Assembly (NCBI GenBank): GCA_043747765.1
Contig: JAYTOM010000003.1
Coordinates: forward strand, 1 to 18,435
Reading direction: 5' to 3'
DNA length: 18,435 nucleotides
From: WLMZ01 sp043747765
GTDB lineage: Bacteria > Actinomycetota > Acidimicrobiia > Acidimicrobiales > Ilumatobacteraceae
Shown here: one piece after another, positions 7,760 to 14,664 of the stretch
How the letters are laid out: every line of letters starts with the position of its first letter
Position numbering within the stretch: position 1 is the first letter of the stretch
Translations under genes and position numbers: made by a program
The notes under the pieces: model-generated
What the model saw: only the letters and a program-made list of their open reading frames with translations
Told to the model about the DNA's origin: nothing
The model's database searches: none

Positions 7760-8986
7760 CTACGGTGCAGGAGTCGTCAGCGCTGGCAGGGGCAGTGCGC
7801 TCGTGTTGAGCGGAGTCACCACAGACGAAAGGGGTACCACAATGCTGCTCGGGATCGCTGTCGATTGTGGCGATCCGGGCACGGCTCCAGTGTTCGCGGC
7901 GCTGAGCATGTCCGCCAGCAAAGGATCGACCGGAGGCGTGACGATCGTGGGCGGCGGCGCAGCGACAGCCGTGAGGACCTTGCCGGTCACCGTGCTGCGG
8001 CCGGGGGTGGACGGCGCCGCCGTGAAGATCTTCTCCCGGCTGACAGGGGTCGGGGAGGTCTTCGCGGCGACGATAGCAGCGGGGACGAGCAAGGCACCGA
8101 GCACAGCGATCTTGGCGACAACAGAACCCGACACGGATCCGACGGACCGCCCACTGGATCCGGCCAACGGCAAGAAGCCGAACATCGTTGCCGCTCCTGC
8201 TGCGGCGATGTCCATTCCGACAAGTGGCGCAGGTCCGGTGAGGGTGCGCAGCGAGGCGTTGAGATCTCTCAGTTCGTCGACGGCACAGCTACATGCGACA
8301 CAATCAACGAGGTGCCGTTCGACCAGCACGCTGTCGACATCGCCGGAACGGCCGCGAACGTAATGGGCGAGCTTCGGGCTGATTCGCGCACACGTCGGAT
8401 CGGTGGACCGGGCCTGATGCTGGGCGAGATATGCCTCGGCGAATGCTTCCCTGGCACGATGCGCGAGGGCAGCCACGGCGGCCGGGCGCCGATCGAGTTG
8501 CTGGGCGACTTCAGACGTCGGGCGTTCCTCCGCAGCGGTCAACCAAAGCGTCTGCTGCCAGTCGGGTGAGAGTGAGGAAAAGGCGTTGGCGACGAGGCCG
8601 GCCTCGGAAAGGCGCTCAGGATCTTCGAAAATCGCCCCACTGCGCTCGTGCAGGGACGGATCGGTACTGATCGAACGACCACACCAGCGACGTGACTTGC
8701 AGCTGTTTCGAACGCACGCCATCAGGTACTGCCTGAAGTTGGAGCGAGGTCCTGCGCCGTGGTTGATTGCCGAGATGACACCGGCGAATGCCTCGATGAC
8801 AACGTCGTCGGCGTCGTGCCGTGAACAGACGATGTGTCGAGCGACATTTCGTGCCGCATTTTCGTGTCTATGAAACAGCTCCTCGAACGCGCCGTCGTCA
8901 TTACCGGTGCGACGCGCCAGATCGACGAGTTCGTCGTCGCTCCTTTCCGCCAGGAACGGGTCCTTGAGCGCTGCTGTCGTCGGCAT
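7760..8986 (-). CDS. ECF sigma factor fused to zinc anti-sigma domain and membrane anchor
   Basis: The 408-residue product joins several modules. Residues 33-102 resemble sigma region 2 (FEELFHRHENAARNVARHI ... DADDVVIEAFAGVISAI). Residues 133-191 resemble region 4 (SLSPDWQQTLWLTAAEERPT, SEVAQQLDRRPAAVAALAHRA). Residues 199-232 carry a zinc anti-sigma motif: C199, then H225-x3-C229-x2-C232 in ERHLVDCVAC. A weakly hydrophobic stretch at 254-276 is followed by a membrane span at about 287-308 (SVVAKIAVLGALLVPAAIVA). The remainder is a Pro/Thr-rich, presumably extracellular tail. A sigma factor tethered to its own inhibitor would report envelope conditions. ATG 8986 with GCGGGGG upstream is preferred over the longer frame from 9103. 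The TAG stop cuts a tail that continues in frame. Actinobacterial ECF groups with such extensions are known, but I cannot assign this one to a group. Confidence 0.8.
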   Translation of the reverse strand: MPTTAALKDPFLAERSDDELVDLARRTGNDDGAFEELFHRHENAARNVARHIVCSRHDADDVVIEAFAGVISAINHGAGPRSNFRQYLMACVRNSCKSRRWCGRSISTDPSLHERSGAIFEDPERLSEAGLVANAFSSLSPDWQQTLWLTAAEERPTSEVAQQLDRRPAAVAALAHRAREAFAEAYLAQHQARSTDPTCARISPKLAHYVRGRSGDVDSVLVERHLVDCVACSCAVDELRDLNASLRTLTGPAPLVGMDIAAAGAATMFGFLPLAGSSGRSVGSVSGSVVAKIAVLGALLVPAAIVAAKTSPTPVSREKIFTAAPSTPGRSTVTGKVLTAVAAPPPTIVTPPVDPLLADMLSAANTGAVPGSPQSTAIPSSIVVPLSSVVTPLNTSALPLPALTTPAP

Positions 8987-9106
8987 CGGACCCCCGCGGG
9001 AAGTTGTAGAGCACGTCGGCCGATTGACGGCGAACTCGACGTGGATCGATCGTACATCGCTGATCCCGTTCGGCCAGTGCTCACGGGAGTGACCTTGTTG
9101 CAATCT

Positions 9107-9188
9107 TGACGGTCGACATATATCCCCGGAGCAGGGGTTTCAACCCGAAAAGGGGCTGGGGGAACGACCCCGCCAGGGTACCGACGGA
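9107..9188. other. GC-rich gap with short stem-loops
   Basis: This gap between the surface-protein remnant and the sigma gene's upstream region contains several short inverted repeats: CCCC-ggagca-GGGG, GGGTT-TC-AACCC and GGGG-gaacga-CCCC types. They could end transcription from the mug side before the sigma gene. They are weak individually and no T-run follows. No coding sequence is seen in the gap. Confidence 0.3.
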
Positions 9189-9755
9189 TCAGTTCCGAGA
9201 GATCAGGATCCGACGCCGATCGGCGATACTGCGGGCCGATGCGCCCCTGCTGAGCGCGATGGCACCGGCGAAGCCGATGCCAGTGATCGGCAGCGAGTCG
9301 CCGCCGGTCGACTCGTGCGTGGTGGTCGCCGAGGCCGCAGCGGCTACAGCGGCTGCAGCGGGTGTCGGTCCGGCGGGAACCGGAGCTGCCTTGTCGAGGT
9401 GCAATTCCTGTGTGCCCGATGCGCTGGCGGCCGGGTCGACCGTCGGTGCAGCGACCGCCGGCGTGATGACAGCCGGAATCGTGACCACGGGGGCGACGAC
9501 CGGGGTTGCCGGCTTGGTCAACTACTGCCCGAGCAGGCCGCTGACCTGGCCGGGAAGTGCAATGACGGTGTTGACGATCGGATCGACGTCCGGCTTGAGC
9601 TGCGGCACCGCTGCATCCAGCGTGTTACGGACAGTGTTGACGACGCCGGACACCGGGGCGAGGGCCGGGGCCAACGTGGTGGTCAGCGATCCGAGCGGAA
9701 GGTCGGGCAGGGCTCCGGCCCGCAACGCCGACCGGATGCCGGAAACCACAGGCTG
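9189..9755 (-). pseudogene. Remnant of an LPxTG-like surface protein
   Basis: One minus-strand frame runs from about 9755 to a TGA at 9189, broken once by TAG at 9524-9522. The upstream part reads DLPLGSLTTTLAPALAPVSG and VVNTVRNTLDAAVPQ and ends VSGLLGQ before the TAG. The downstream part is Ala/Pro/Thr-rich (TKPATPVVAPVVTIPAVITP) and closes with DSLPITGIGFAGAIALS, then ADRRR. LPITG followed by a short hydrophobic run and arginines resembles a sortase sorting signal, although the hydrophobic part is unusually short and contains an arginine. There is no signal peptide: the frame begins inside the 3' end of mug. I infer a deletion that removed the N-terminus and joined the rest to mug. A functional product is unlikely. 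Confidence 0.55.
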
Positions 9756-10327
9756 AGCCCGGCAGCAACCGCCGCACCTCGGTAGGCCCGAGCCAACGAC
9801 GAGACTGTCTCGTGCGCGTTCAGGCCGCTCGGATTCGGGAGCACCCACAGTTCCGTGTCGGCCAGGCGCTCATCCTGGTGGCCGACCACAGCCGTGCGGC
9901 GGTCGAACGCCTGACGAAACGCCGTCAAACCGAGAATCGCAATCACCTCGAAACGGTTGACGGCGACCAGGTCGGTCAATCGGCGACCGCCCTCGATCAG
10001 TTCCTGTCGAGTCAGCTCGTCGGCTCGAGCCGAGGCTCGAGGAACGACGTTCGTGATACCGACACCGGCAGCGAGAACCATCTCTGCATCCGCGTCGGAC
10101 ATACCCGCCCGCGCGTCGACGCGGGTCGGCAATATTCCTGCCTCGTGCAACGCCGGCCAAAACCGATTTCCGCCTCGCGCGAAGTGTGCGTTGACGGCCG
10201 CCGTCCACAATCCCGGATTGATTCCGACGAAGAGCAACTTCGTACGACGGTCGATGAGGTCGTCGACGATCGCACCGTCGAATGAAAGCAACTCGGCACG
10301 CGTGAACTTCGGGATCTTCGATGTCAT
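9683..10327 (-). CDS. mug: Mug/TDG-type mismatch uracil-DNA glycosylase
   Basis: The 214-residue protein shows both catalytic motifs of uracil-DNA glycosylase family 2: LLFVGINPGL at 31-40 and LPNPSGLNAH at 163-172. These enzymes excise uracil or thymine from G:U and G:T mismatches. In between, FARGGNRFWPALHEAGILP is also typical. The domain appears to finish near AYRGAAVAAGL (about 191). The last 23 residues (from SLWFPASGRR) look unrelated and are encoded by DNA that in another frame belongs to the surface-protein remnant. The natural stop has therefore probably been lost by a deletion just after the domain. ATG 10327 begins ten bases after the restored stop of the TetR gene. Activity may survive because the motifs are intact. 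Confidence 0.88.
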   Translation of the reverse strand: MTSKIPKFTRAELLSFDGAIVDDLIDRRTKLLFVGINPGLWTAAVNAHFARGGNRFWPALHEAGILPTRVDARAGMSDADAEMVLAAGVGITNVVPRASARADELTRQELIEGGRRLTDLVAVNRFEVIAILGLTAFRQAFDRRTAVVGHQDERLADTELWVLPNPSGLNAHETVSSLARAYRGAAVAAGLSLWFPASGRRCGPEPCPTFRSDR

Positions 10328-10337
10328 GCCAGGACGA

Positions 10338-11074
10338 TCATCGCCGCTGCACCAAGGCCCGACCGAAACCGAGGTCGAGTCCGACGTTGCGCATCTGGCA
10401 GTCGAAATGAGCGTCGTAGTCGAAAAATGATGTTAGCGAGGTGTCCGAACAATTCGAAACTGATCATCCCGATCAGCTGTGCCCACGCCATCGCACATTG
10501 AATCGACGCTTCGTCGGTGAGTGGCACTGCTGCAGCGGTCCGCACGTTAGGCAGATCGACTCTCACTGCTTTCGGAATCGGCCGTTCGCTCCACGCGACC
10601 GGACAGCCCTGTGCAGTGGCGTCGACGAGAAGGCCGAGGAGCAGGAGCGGGATGACAGCCGCCGGATCGACCGTGTCGCGAGGGTCGACGTACCCGGGAA
10701 TGGGCGTTCCGAAGATCAGTGCGTACTCGTGCGGACTCTCGATCGCCCACGCTCGAACTGCTCGAGCGATCGACAGCCACCGACCCATCAGGTCGCCACC
10801 TCGCGACTCGAGACCGGCGTTCGTCGCTCGCTCGCCCGCGACCCAATACGCATCGAAGATCAACGCTGTGAGCAATTCATCGCGGCTCGGAAAGTAGCGG
10901 TACACCACCGACGAGACCATGCCCACCTCGCGCGCAACGAAAGCGCAACGAAAGCCCGGCAGGACCATGTTCGACAAGGTGCCGGCGAGCCGCTGCCTTG
11001 ATCTCGCTCGTGACTTCCAGCCTGGCGCGCTCCCTGGCTGTGCGGGGAACGCTCGGCTTGGTGATGTCGGTCAT
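10338..11074 (-). pseudogene. TetR-family regulator with two one-base insertions
   Basis: Three frames must be joined to read the gene. ATG 11074 opens MTDITKPSVPRTARERARLE and leads into the HTH up to HGPAGLSLR. One surplus T at 10942-10940 shifts the frame; without it the text continues FVAREVGMVSSVVYRYFPSR, a textbook TetR helix-turn-helix. The long middle segment carries a WHG-type C-terminal domain (QLIGMISFELFGHLANIIF). A second surplus T in a five-T run (10427-10423) shifts it again; the corrected end is FDYDAHFDCQMRNVGLDLGF and GRALVQRR with TGA at 10340-10338. The corrected protein is 244 residues, normal for the family. The gene is divergent from the nitroreductase remnant, with a palindrome between them. 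Either both insertions are real and the regulator is dead, or these are sequencing errors in T-runs. Confidence 0.8.
10932..10953. repeat. Tandem 11-bp repeat in the TetR HTH
   Basis: GCGCAACGAAA occurs twice in direct succession (10932-10942, 10943-10953). The repeat spans the first frameshift site. The corrected gene would carry a 10-base repeat here, so one added base has made the two copies identical over 11 bases, which may reflect replication slippage. Confidence 0.7.
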
Positions 11075-11114
11075 CGACCCATGATGCACCACGACGAGAT
11101 CGTCGGCTACACAT

Positions 11115-11129
11115 GAGAGCACTGCTCTC
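11115..11129. promoter_or_regulatory. Candidate TetR operator
   Basis: GAGAGCA-C-TGCTCTC is a perfect 15-base palindrome. It lies in the 79-base gap between the divergent TetR gene (start 11074) and the nitroreductase remnant (start 11154). Size, symmetry and position are those expected for a TetR-family operator controlling both genes. The assignment is inferred. Confidence 0.6.
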
Positions 11130-11153
11130 GATTCTCGACCCGAAGGAACGATC

Positions 11154-11483
11154 ATGACGACAGTGCCCCAGACAACGACCCGCTACCTGCAGCCGGGATG
11201 GTTCACGCGGAACGTTTCAACCGAGGGATGCGCCGGCTTACCCGGATGGGCTTCAGCGTGCTCGGATCACGCGAGTTGCGGGTCAAGGGACCACCAGGTA
11301 CAGCCGTTCAGCGCTGTCGAGATGGCCGACTCCGAAAGGCCGGAGATCCTCGGCGAGTACCTGCGGCCATGGAAGGCCGAGGTCGGCGTCTTCTTCGAGG
11401 GGATCAGTCAGGATGCCTCCGACGAGCAACTCTTCGCGATCGCCCCCGGGTACCCGGTCTTCACCATCCACCCGCGTGGCTGA
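11154..11483 (+). pseudogene. Deazaflavin (F420)-dependent nitroreductase, frameshifted and internally deleted
   Basis: The ATG has GAAGGA six bases upstream and opens TTRYLQPGWFTRNV. Near 11214 one T is missing. The next frame reads FNRGMRRLTRMGFSVLGSRE and LRVKG. At about 11293-11305 the coding text returns to the first frame as VQPFSAVEMADSERPEILGE, then YLRPWKAEVGVFFEG and ends IAPGYPVFTIHPRG. The order matches the DDN-type nitroreductase family, small cytosolic proteins that use F420H2 to reduce quinones or nitro compounds. About 45 residues that normally carry the cofactor-binding core are absent between the second and third segments. The gene cannot give a functional enzyme. It implies that the ancestor made F420. 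Confidence 0.78.
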
Positions 11484-11499
11484 ACTTCTGCGGCTGATC

Positions 11500-11550
11500 G
11501 GGGGTGACAGCCGCATGTCGCGCATACGACGACATCTCGCTGTCACCCCC
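11500..11550. terminator. Large two-step inverted repeat between convergent gene ends
   Basis: Arms 11500-11511 and 11539-11550 are perfect 12-base complements (GGGGGTGACAGC and GCTGTCACCCCC). Inside them ATGTCG (11515-11520) pairs with CGACAT (11530-11535), separated from the outer stem by a symmetric 3x3 internal loop and closed by a nine-base loop. It lies between the nitroreductase stop (11483) and the stop of a minus-strand fragment (11580), so a bidirectional terminator is likely. There is no T-run. A dispersed palindromic repeat is the alternative. Confidence 0.6.
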
Positions 11551-11579
11551 ACCGCATTCGAGGTAATTCGGCTACAGGG

Positions 11580-11765
11580 TCAGCCGATCTTCTCGATCTC
11601 GATCGACGACGAGCCGAGGCTGTTGTTCACGGGATTCGGAGGCCTCAGCCGCAACGTGCCACCGGCGAGTGCGGCCACATTGACAAGAACACGGTGACGC
11701 CGGCCGAGCACCATGTGCAGGTTGTCATCGATGTGGTTCATACGATCGAACATACGCACGGTTGC
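11580..11765 (-). pseudogene. C-terminal fragment of an unrecognised minus-strand gene
   Basis: The minus-strand frame ending at TGA 11580 reads ATVRMFDRMNHIDDNLHMVL, then LVNVAALAGGTLRLRPPNP and a plausible C-terminus (NNSLGSSSIEIEKIG). Upstream of about 11765 the frame is antisense to the WYL-regulator fragment and stops looking like this protein. I do not recognise the family. It appears to be the last 55-60 residues of a gene whose 5' end was deleted. An independent short gene from an internal ATG cannot be excluded, but no ribosome site supports it. Confidence 0.35.
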
Positions 11766-12149
11766 GGACAGTTCAGGTCCGCAACTCCAGATGATGTCAG
11801 GAACACCGGCGCCCGATTTCAGCGGGACGAGGTTCCAGATACGGCAGCGTTGGTCGCCGGCGGACTCGCCGTCAACGCGTACACACGACGCGCCACGATT
11901 CGAGTCGAAGCACCTCTGCACGAGGTGGCTGCCGAGATCGCTCCGACCATCGGAGTATGTCGGACAGATCCGGACGTCGTTGGTCGCACACTCGTCGAGA
12001 TCGGTGGCGAGGAGGAGTGGATAGCTCGATTCGTCGTCGGACTGCCGTTTGCGTTCGAGGTGCTCGAGCCGGCGTCATTGCGAGATGAACTCCGCCGTCT
12101 CGGGAAACGGATCGCGGCGTCGAATGCGAAGATCCGTACGAAACCCTGA
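11757..12149 (+). pseudogene. C-terminal fragment of a WYL-domain transcriptional regulator
   Basis: From about 11763 the frame reads GQFRSATPDDVRNTGARFQR, then ALVAGGLAVNAYTRRATIRV, a winged segment, and ends FAFEVLEPASLRDELRRLGK before TGA at 12149. This is the usual end of actinobacterial HTH-WYL regulators: the R-x-D end of the WYL domain, then the C-terminal dimer or effector extension with its FEVLEP-LR motif. The N-terminal HTH and most of the WYL domain are missing. The frame is open back to GTG 11694, but those residues do not resemble the family and overlap the minus-strand fragment. The stop is two bases from the convergent zwf stop. I consider it a remnant. Confidence 0.65.
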
Positions 12150-12151
12150 CG

Positions 12152-13624
12152 TCAGATCTTGCTGCGCCAGGCCCGCTCGAAGGGCAGCCGCCACGCGTGA
12201 GGTGCGATCAGCTGGTGGATCGCGTTCGGACCCCATGATCCGGGCGCATACGAGCGCACGGGTGGCGGGGCCTGCAGCAGTGGGGCGGACAGCTCCCACA
12301 ACCGCTCGATGCCCTCGGCCGTGGTGAACAGCGTGTGGTCACCGCTCATCGCATCGTGGATCAGGCGCTCGTACGCCTCCAGCACGTCGCCTTCCCGGTT
12401 CGTCTCGTGCAACGCGAACTGCAGGCTGAGCTTGTCCAGTCTCATCCCGGGGCCGGGCCGCTTGCCGTAGAACGACAGCGACAACTTCGACGAGTCGGCG
12501 AGGTCGAACGTGAGATGGTCCGGGCCGTGCGCACCGACTCCTGACCCCGGAGGAAACATGCTCTTCGGCGGCTCGCGGAAGGCAATCGAGATGATGCGCG
12601 CGCCCTCCGCCAATTGCTTACCGGTGCGCAGGAAAAATGGAACGCCGGCCCATCGCCAGTTGTCGATCTCGCACTTCAAGGCGATGAACGTCTCGGTCTC
12701 TGACTCGGTGTTCACCCCAGGTTCGTTGCGGTAGCCCAGGTATTGGCCGCGCACGACCTGGGACGGCTCGATCGGGCGCATCGAGCGAAAGACCTTGTTC
12801 TTCTCCTCACTGATCGCCTTCGGTTCGAGTGCCGTCGGCGGTTCCATCGCCATGAACGCAAGGACCTGGAACAGGTGGGTGACCACCATGTCGCGGTATG
12901 CGCCGGTTGCCTCGTAGAAGCCGATCCGTTGCTCCAGTCCGAGGGTCTCCGGCACATCGATCTGGACGTGGTTGATGTGATCGCGATTCCAGATCGGCTC
13001 GAAGAGACCATTGGCGAAACGAAAGGCGAGGATGTTCTGCGCCGCCTCCTTGCCGAGGAAGTGATCGATGCGGAAGATCTGTTCCTCGGCAAAGGTCTCG
13101 TGCAACGCTGCGTTCAAGATGCGCGCGCTGGCGAGGTCCGTGCCGAACGGCTTCTCCATGATGATCCGGGCTCGGTCGACGAGCCCGGCGTCACCCAACG
13201 TGCGCACGACGGCCCTGGCCGCGTTCGGAGGCACGCTGAGGTAGTGCAACCGGCTCGGTTCACCACCGAGTTCGCGTTCGGCGGTGGCCACCGCAGCAGA
13301 CAGTCCAGCCGCACCGGAGTCGCTGCGTACATAGCTGATCCGCCGAGCGAACACCTCCCAGTGCGCACCCTCGATCGGATGGATGGAGAACTCTGCGCAG
13401 GCCTTGGCGGCGAACCTCTGAAAGCCCTCGTCATCGAGGTCGTCCAGTGACGAGCCGACAATGCGACACTCAGGCAGCAGGCCGGCCTGGAAGAGGTGGA
13501 GCAGTCCCGGCAGGAGCTTGCGTCGAGCGAGATCTCCCGTCGCCCCGAACAGCACGATCACGTGCGAATTCAGGGGCGACATCAGCGAAGACTTCGCGTC
13601 ACTCGGTTCGGAATGTTCCACCAT
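12152..13624 (-). CDS. zwf: Glucose-6-phosphate 1-dehydrogenase
   Basis: The 490-residue product is of usual length for Zwf, the NADP-dependent entry enzyme of the oxidative pentose phosphate pathway in the cytosol. The dinucleotide-binding motif GATGDLARRKL is at 27-37, EKPFG at 157-161, and the active-site signature RIDHFLGKE at 185-193 with catalytic H188. The C-terminal domain is complete to PFERAWRSKI. Of several possible starts I prefer ATG 13624, which has GAGGG six bases upstream and a 22-base leader from the predicted promoter; ATG 13651 and 13582 are alternatives, and the frame from 13738 overlaps the divergent gene. No gnd, tal or opcA partner is visible. The gene is divergent from the SDR gene with 61 bases between starts. 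Confidence 0.96.
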   Translation of the reverse strand: MVEHSEPSDAKSSLMSPLNSHVIVLFGATGDLARRKLLPGLLHLFQAGLLPECRIVGSSLDDLDDEGFQRFAAKACAEFSIHPIEGAHWEVFARRISYVRSDSGAAGLSAAVATAERELGGEPSRLHYLSVPPNAARAVVRTLGDAGLVDRARIIMEKPFGTDLASARILNAALHETFAEEQIFRIDHFLGKEAAQNILAFRFANGLFEPIWNRDHINHVQIDVPETLGLEQRIGFYEATGAYRDMVVTHLFQVLAFMAMEPPTALEPKAISEEKNKVFRSMRPIEPSQVVRGQYLGYRNEPGVNTESETETFIALKCEIDNWRWAGVPFFLRTGKQLAEGARIISIAFREPPKSMFPPGSGVGAHGPDHLTFDLADSSKLSLSFYGKRPGPGMRLDKLSLQFALHETNREGDVLEAYERLIHDAMSGDHTLFTTAEGIERLWELSAPLLQAPPPVRSYAPGSWGPNAIHQLIAPHAWRLPFERAWRSKI

Positions 13625-13652
13625 CGGCCACCCTCGGGTTGTCTCGGTCATC

Positions 13653-13658
13653 AGAGTA
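13653..13658 (-). promoter_or_regulatory. Candidate zwf -10 box
   Basis: TACTCT on the minus strand would start transcription at about 13646, giving a short leader that contains the GAGGG ribosome site before ATG 13624. No convincing -35 is seen. It lies back to back with the SDR promoter. Confidence 0.4.
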
Positions 13659-13672
13659 GACGGGTGCCGATG

Positions 13673-13678
13673 TAGCTT
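13673..13678 (+). promoter_or_regulatory. Candidate leaderless -10 box of first SDR gene
   Basis: TAGCTT is followed by seven bases and then the GTG start at 13686, so transcription would begin on or one base before the start codon. No Shine-Dalgarno is present, which agrees with leaderless translation. Confidence 0.5.
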
Positions 13679-13685
13679 CTCGCCC

Positions 13686-14660
13686 GTGTCAGAGACTTCA
13701 TTCACCGGAAAGATTGCCGTCATCACCGGGGGCGGCACCGGGATGGGCCGAGAGCTCGTCCGTCAGTTGGCCAGGCAAGGTTGTCACGTCTCGATGTGTG
13801 ACGTCTCCGCCGAGAACATGGCTGAGACGGCCCGACTCGCCCTCGACGACGCGCCGTCGGGAACTCGGGTCACCACATTCGTGGCCGATGTCTCCGACGA
13901 GGCCCAGCTGGTCGCGTTCAGTGCCGCCGTGCGCGTTGACCAATCGACCGACCACATCGATCTGCTGTTCAACAACGCCGGCATCGGTGGCGGCGGAAGC
14001 TTCGTCCTCGACGACCGTGACGAGTGGGACAAGACGTTCGCAGTCTGCTGGAGCGGCGTCTACGGATCGACCCGCGCCTTCCTGCCGCTGCTGTTGGCCA
14101 GCGAGGCCGGACATGTCGCCAACACCAGCAGTGTCAACGGTTTCTGGGCATCGCTCGGCCCCGGCATTCCACACACGGCCTACAGCGCAGCGAAGTTCGC
14201 GATCAAGGGCTTCACGGAGGCCCTGATCTCTGACTTCGCATTGAACGCACCACATCTCAAGGCGTCTGTCGTGATGCCCGGGCACGTCGGCACGTCGATC
14301 GTGATCAACTCCGGTCTTGCCCACGGGCGCAATCCGAAAGAACTCACCGACGAGCAATTGGTGCAGGTTCGCGAACGCACGTCGCGAATGGGTCTCGACC
14401 TCTCCAGCGCCAGTGACGAGGATCTTCGCCAGGGCATGCAGGCTCAGGCGGAATCATTCCGTGACAACGCACCACTGACCGCCGCAGGCGCAGCGACGAT
14501 CATCCTCGACGGGGTGCGGCGCGGAGATTGGCGGATTCTCGTCGGCGACGACGCTGTGCTGTTGGACCAGATGGTGCGCGAGGCGCCGACCGATGCTTAT
14601 CTCCCGTCCTTCATGGACACCGTCCGCCAACGCGGCGCCTTCGGTTTCACCGGCGCCTGA
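13686..14660 (+). CDS. Short-chain dehydrogenase/reductase (first of two)
   Basis: The 324-residue protein is a classical SDR, an NAD(P)-dependent oxidoreductase of alcohols or ketones. The Rossmann motif TGGGTGMG is at 14-21, NNAG at 96-99, the catalytic serine in NTSSVNG at 148 or 149, and YSAAK at 166-170. It is longer than the usual 250 residues because of a C-terminal extension from about residue 225 (from HGRNPKELTDEQLVQVRERT), a shape seen in SDRs annotated as acting on lipids or steroids. GTG 13686 is chosen since the frame upstream is antisense to zwf. The next SDR begins four bases after its stop. The substrate cannot be told from sequence. Confidence 0.92.
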   Translation: MSETSFTGKIAVITGGGTGMGRELVRQLARQGCHVSMCDVSAENMAETARLALDDAPSGTRVTTFVADVSDEAQLVAFSAAVRVDQSTDHIDLLFNNAGIGGGGSFVLDDRDEWDKTFAVCWSGVYGSTRAFLPLLLASEAGHVANTSSVNGFWASLGPGIPHTAYSAAKFAIKGFTEALISDFALNAPHLKASVVMPGHVGTSIVINSGLAHGRNPKELTDEQLVQVRERTSRMGLDLSSASDEDLRQGMQAQAESFRDNAPLTAAGAATIILDGVRRGDWRILVGDDAVLLDQMVREAPTDAYLPSFMDTVRQRGAFGFTGA

Positions 14661-14664
14661 TTCG

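Noticed and set aside
7650..8363. A 237-codon plus-strand Ala/Thr/Gly-rich frame
   Set aside because: It is antisense to the low-complexity tail and membrane span of the sigma fusion, which explains its bland protein-like composition.
7760..9524. TAG as a recoded amber codon (pyrrolysine or suppressor) in the two surface-type genes
   Set aside because: TAG is an ordinary stop for the second SDR gene, and both affected genes show other damage. Decay is simpler, although readthrough is not excluded.
10324..10327. ATGA overlap between the TetR open frame and mug as evidence of coupling
   Set aside because: The TetR frame that reaches 10324 is the shifted one. The corrected gene stops at 10338, so the overlap is an artefact.
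10932..10953. The 11-bp tandem repeat as a phase-variation switch
   Set aside because: Gain or loss of a whole 11-base unit does not restore the frame by itself, and the gene has a second frameshift elsewhere.
13625..13738. Longer zwf start at 13738 (528 residues)
   Set aside because: It overlaps the divergent SDR start, and the extra residues lack family similarity. ATG 13624 has a good ribosome site.
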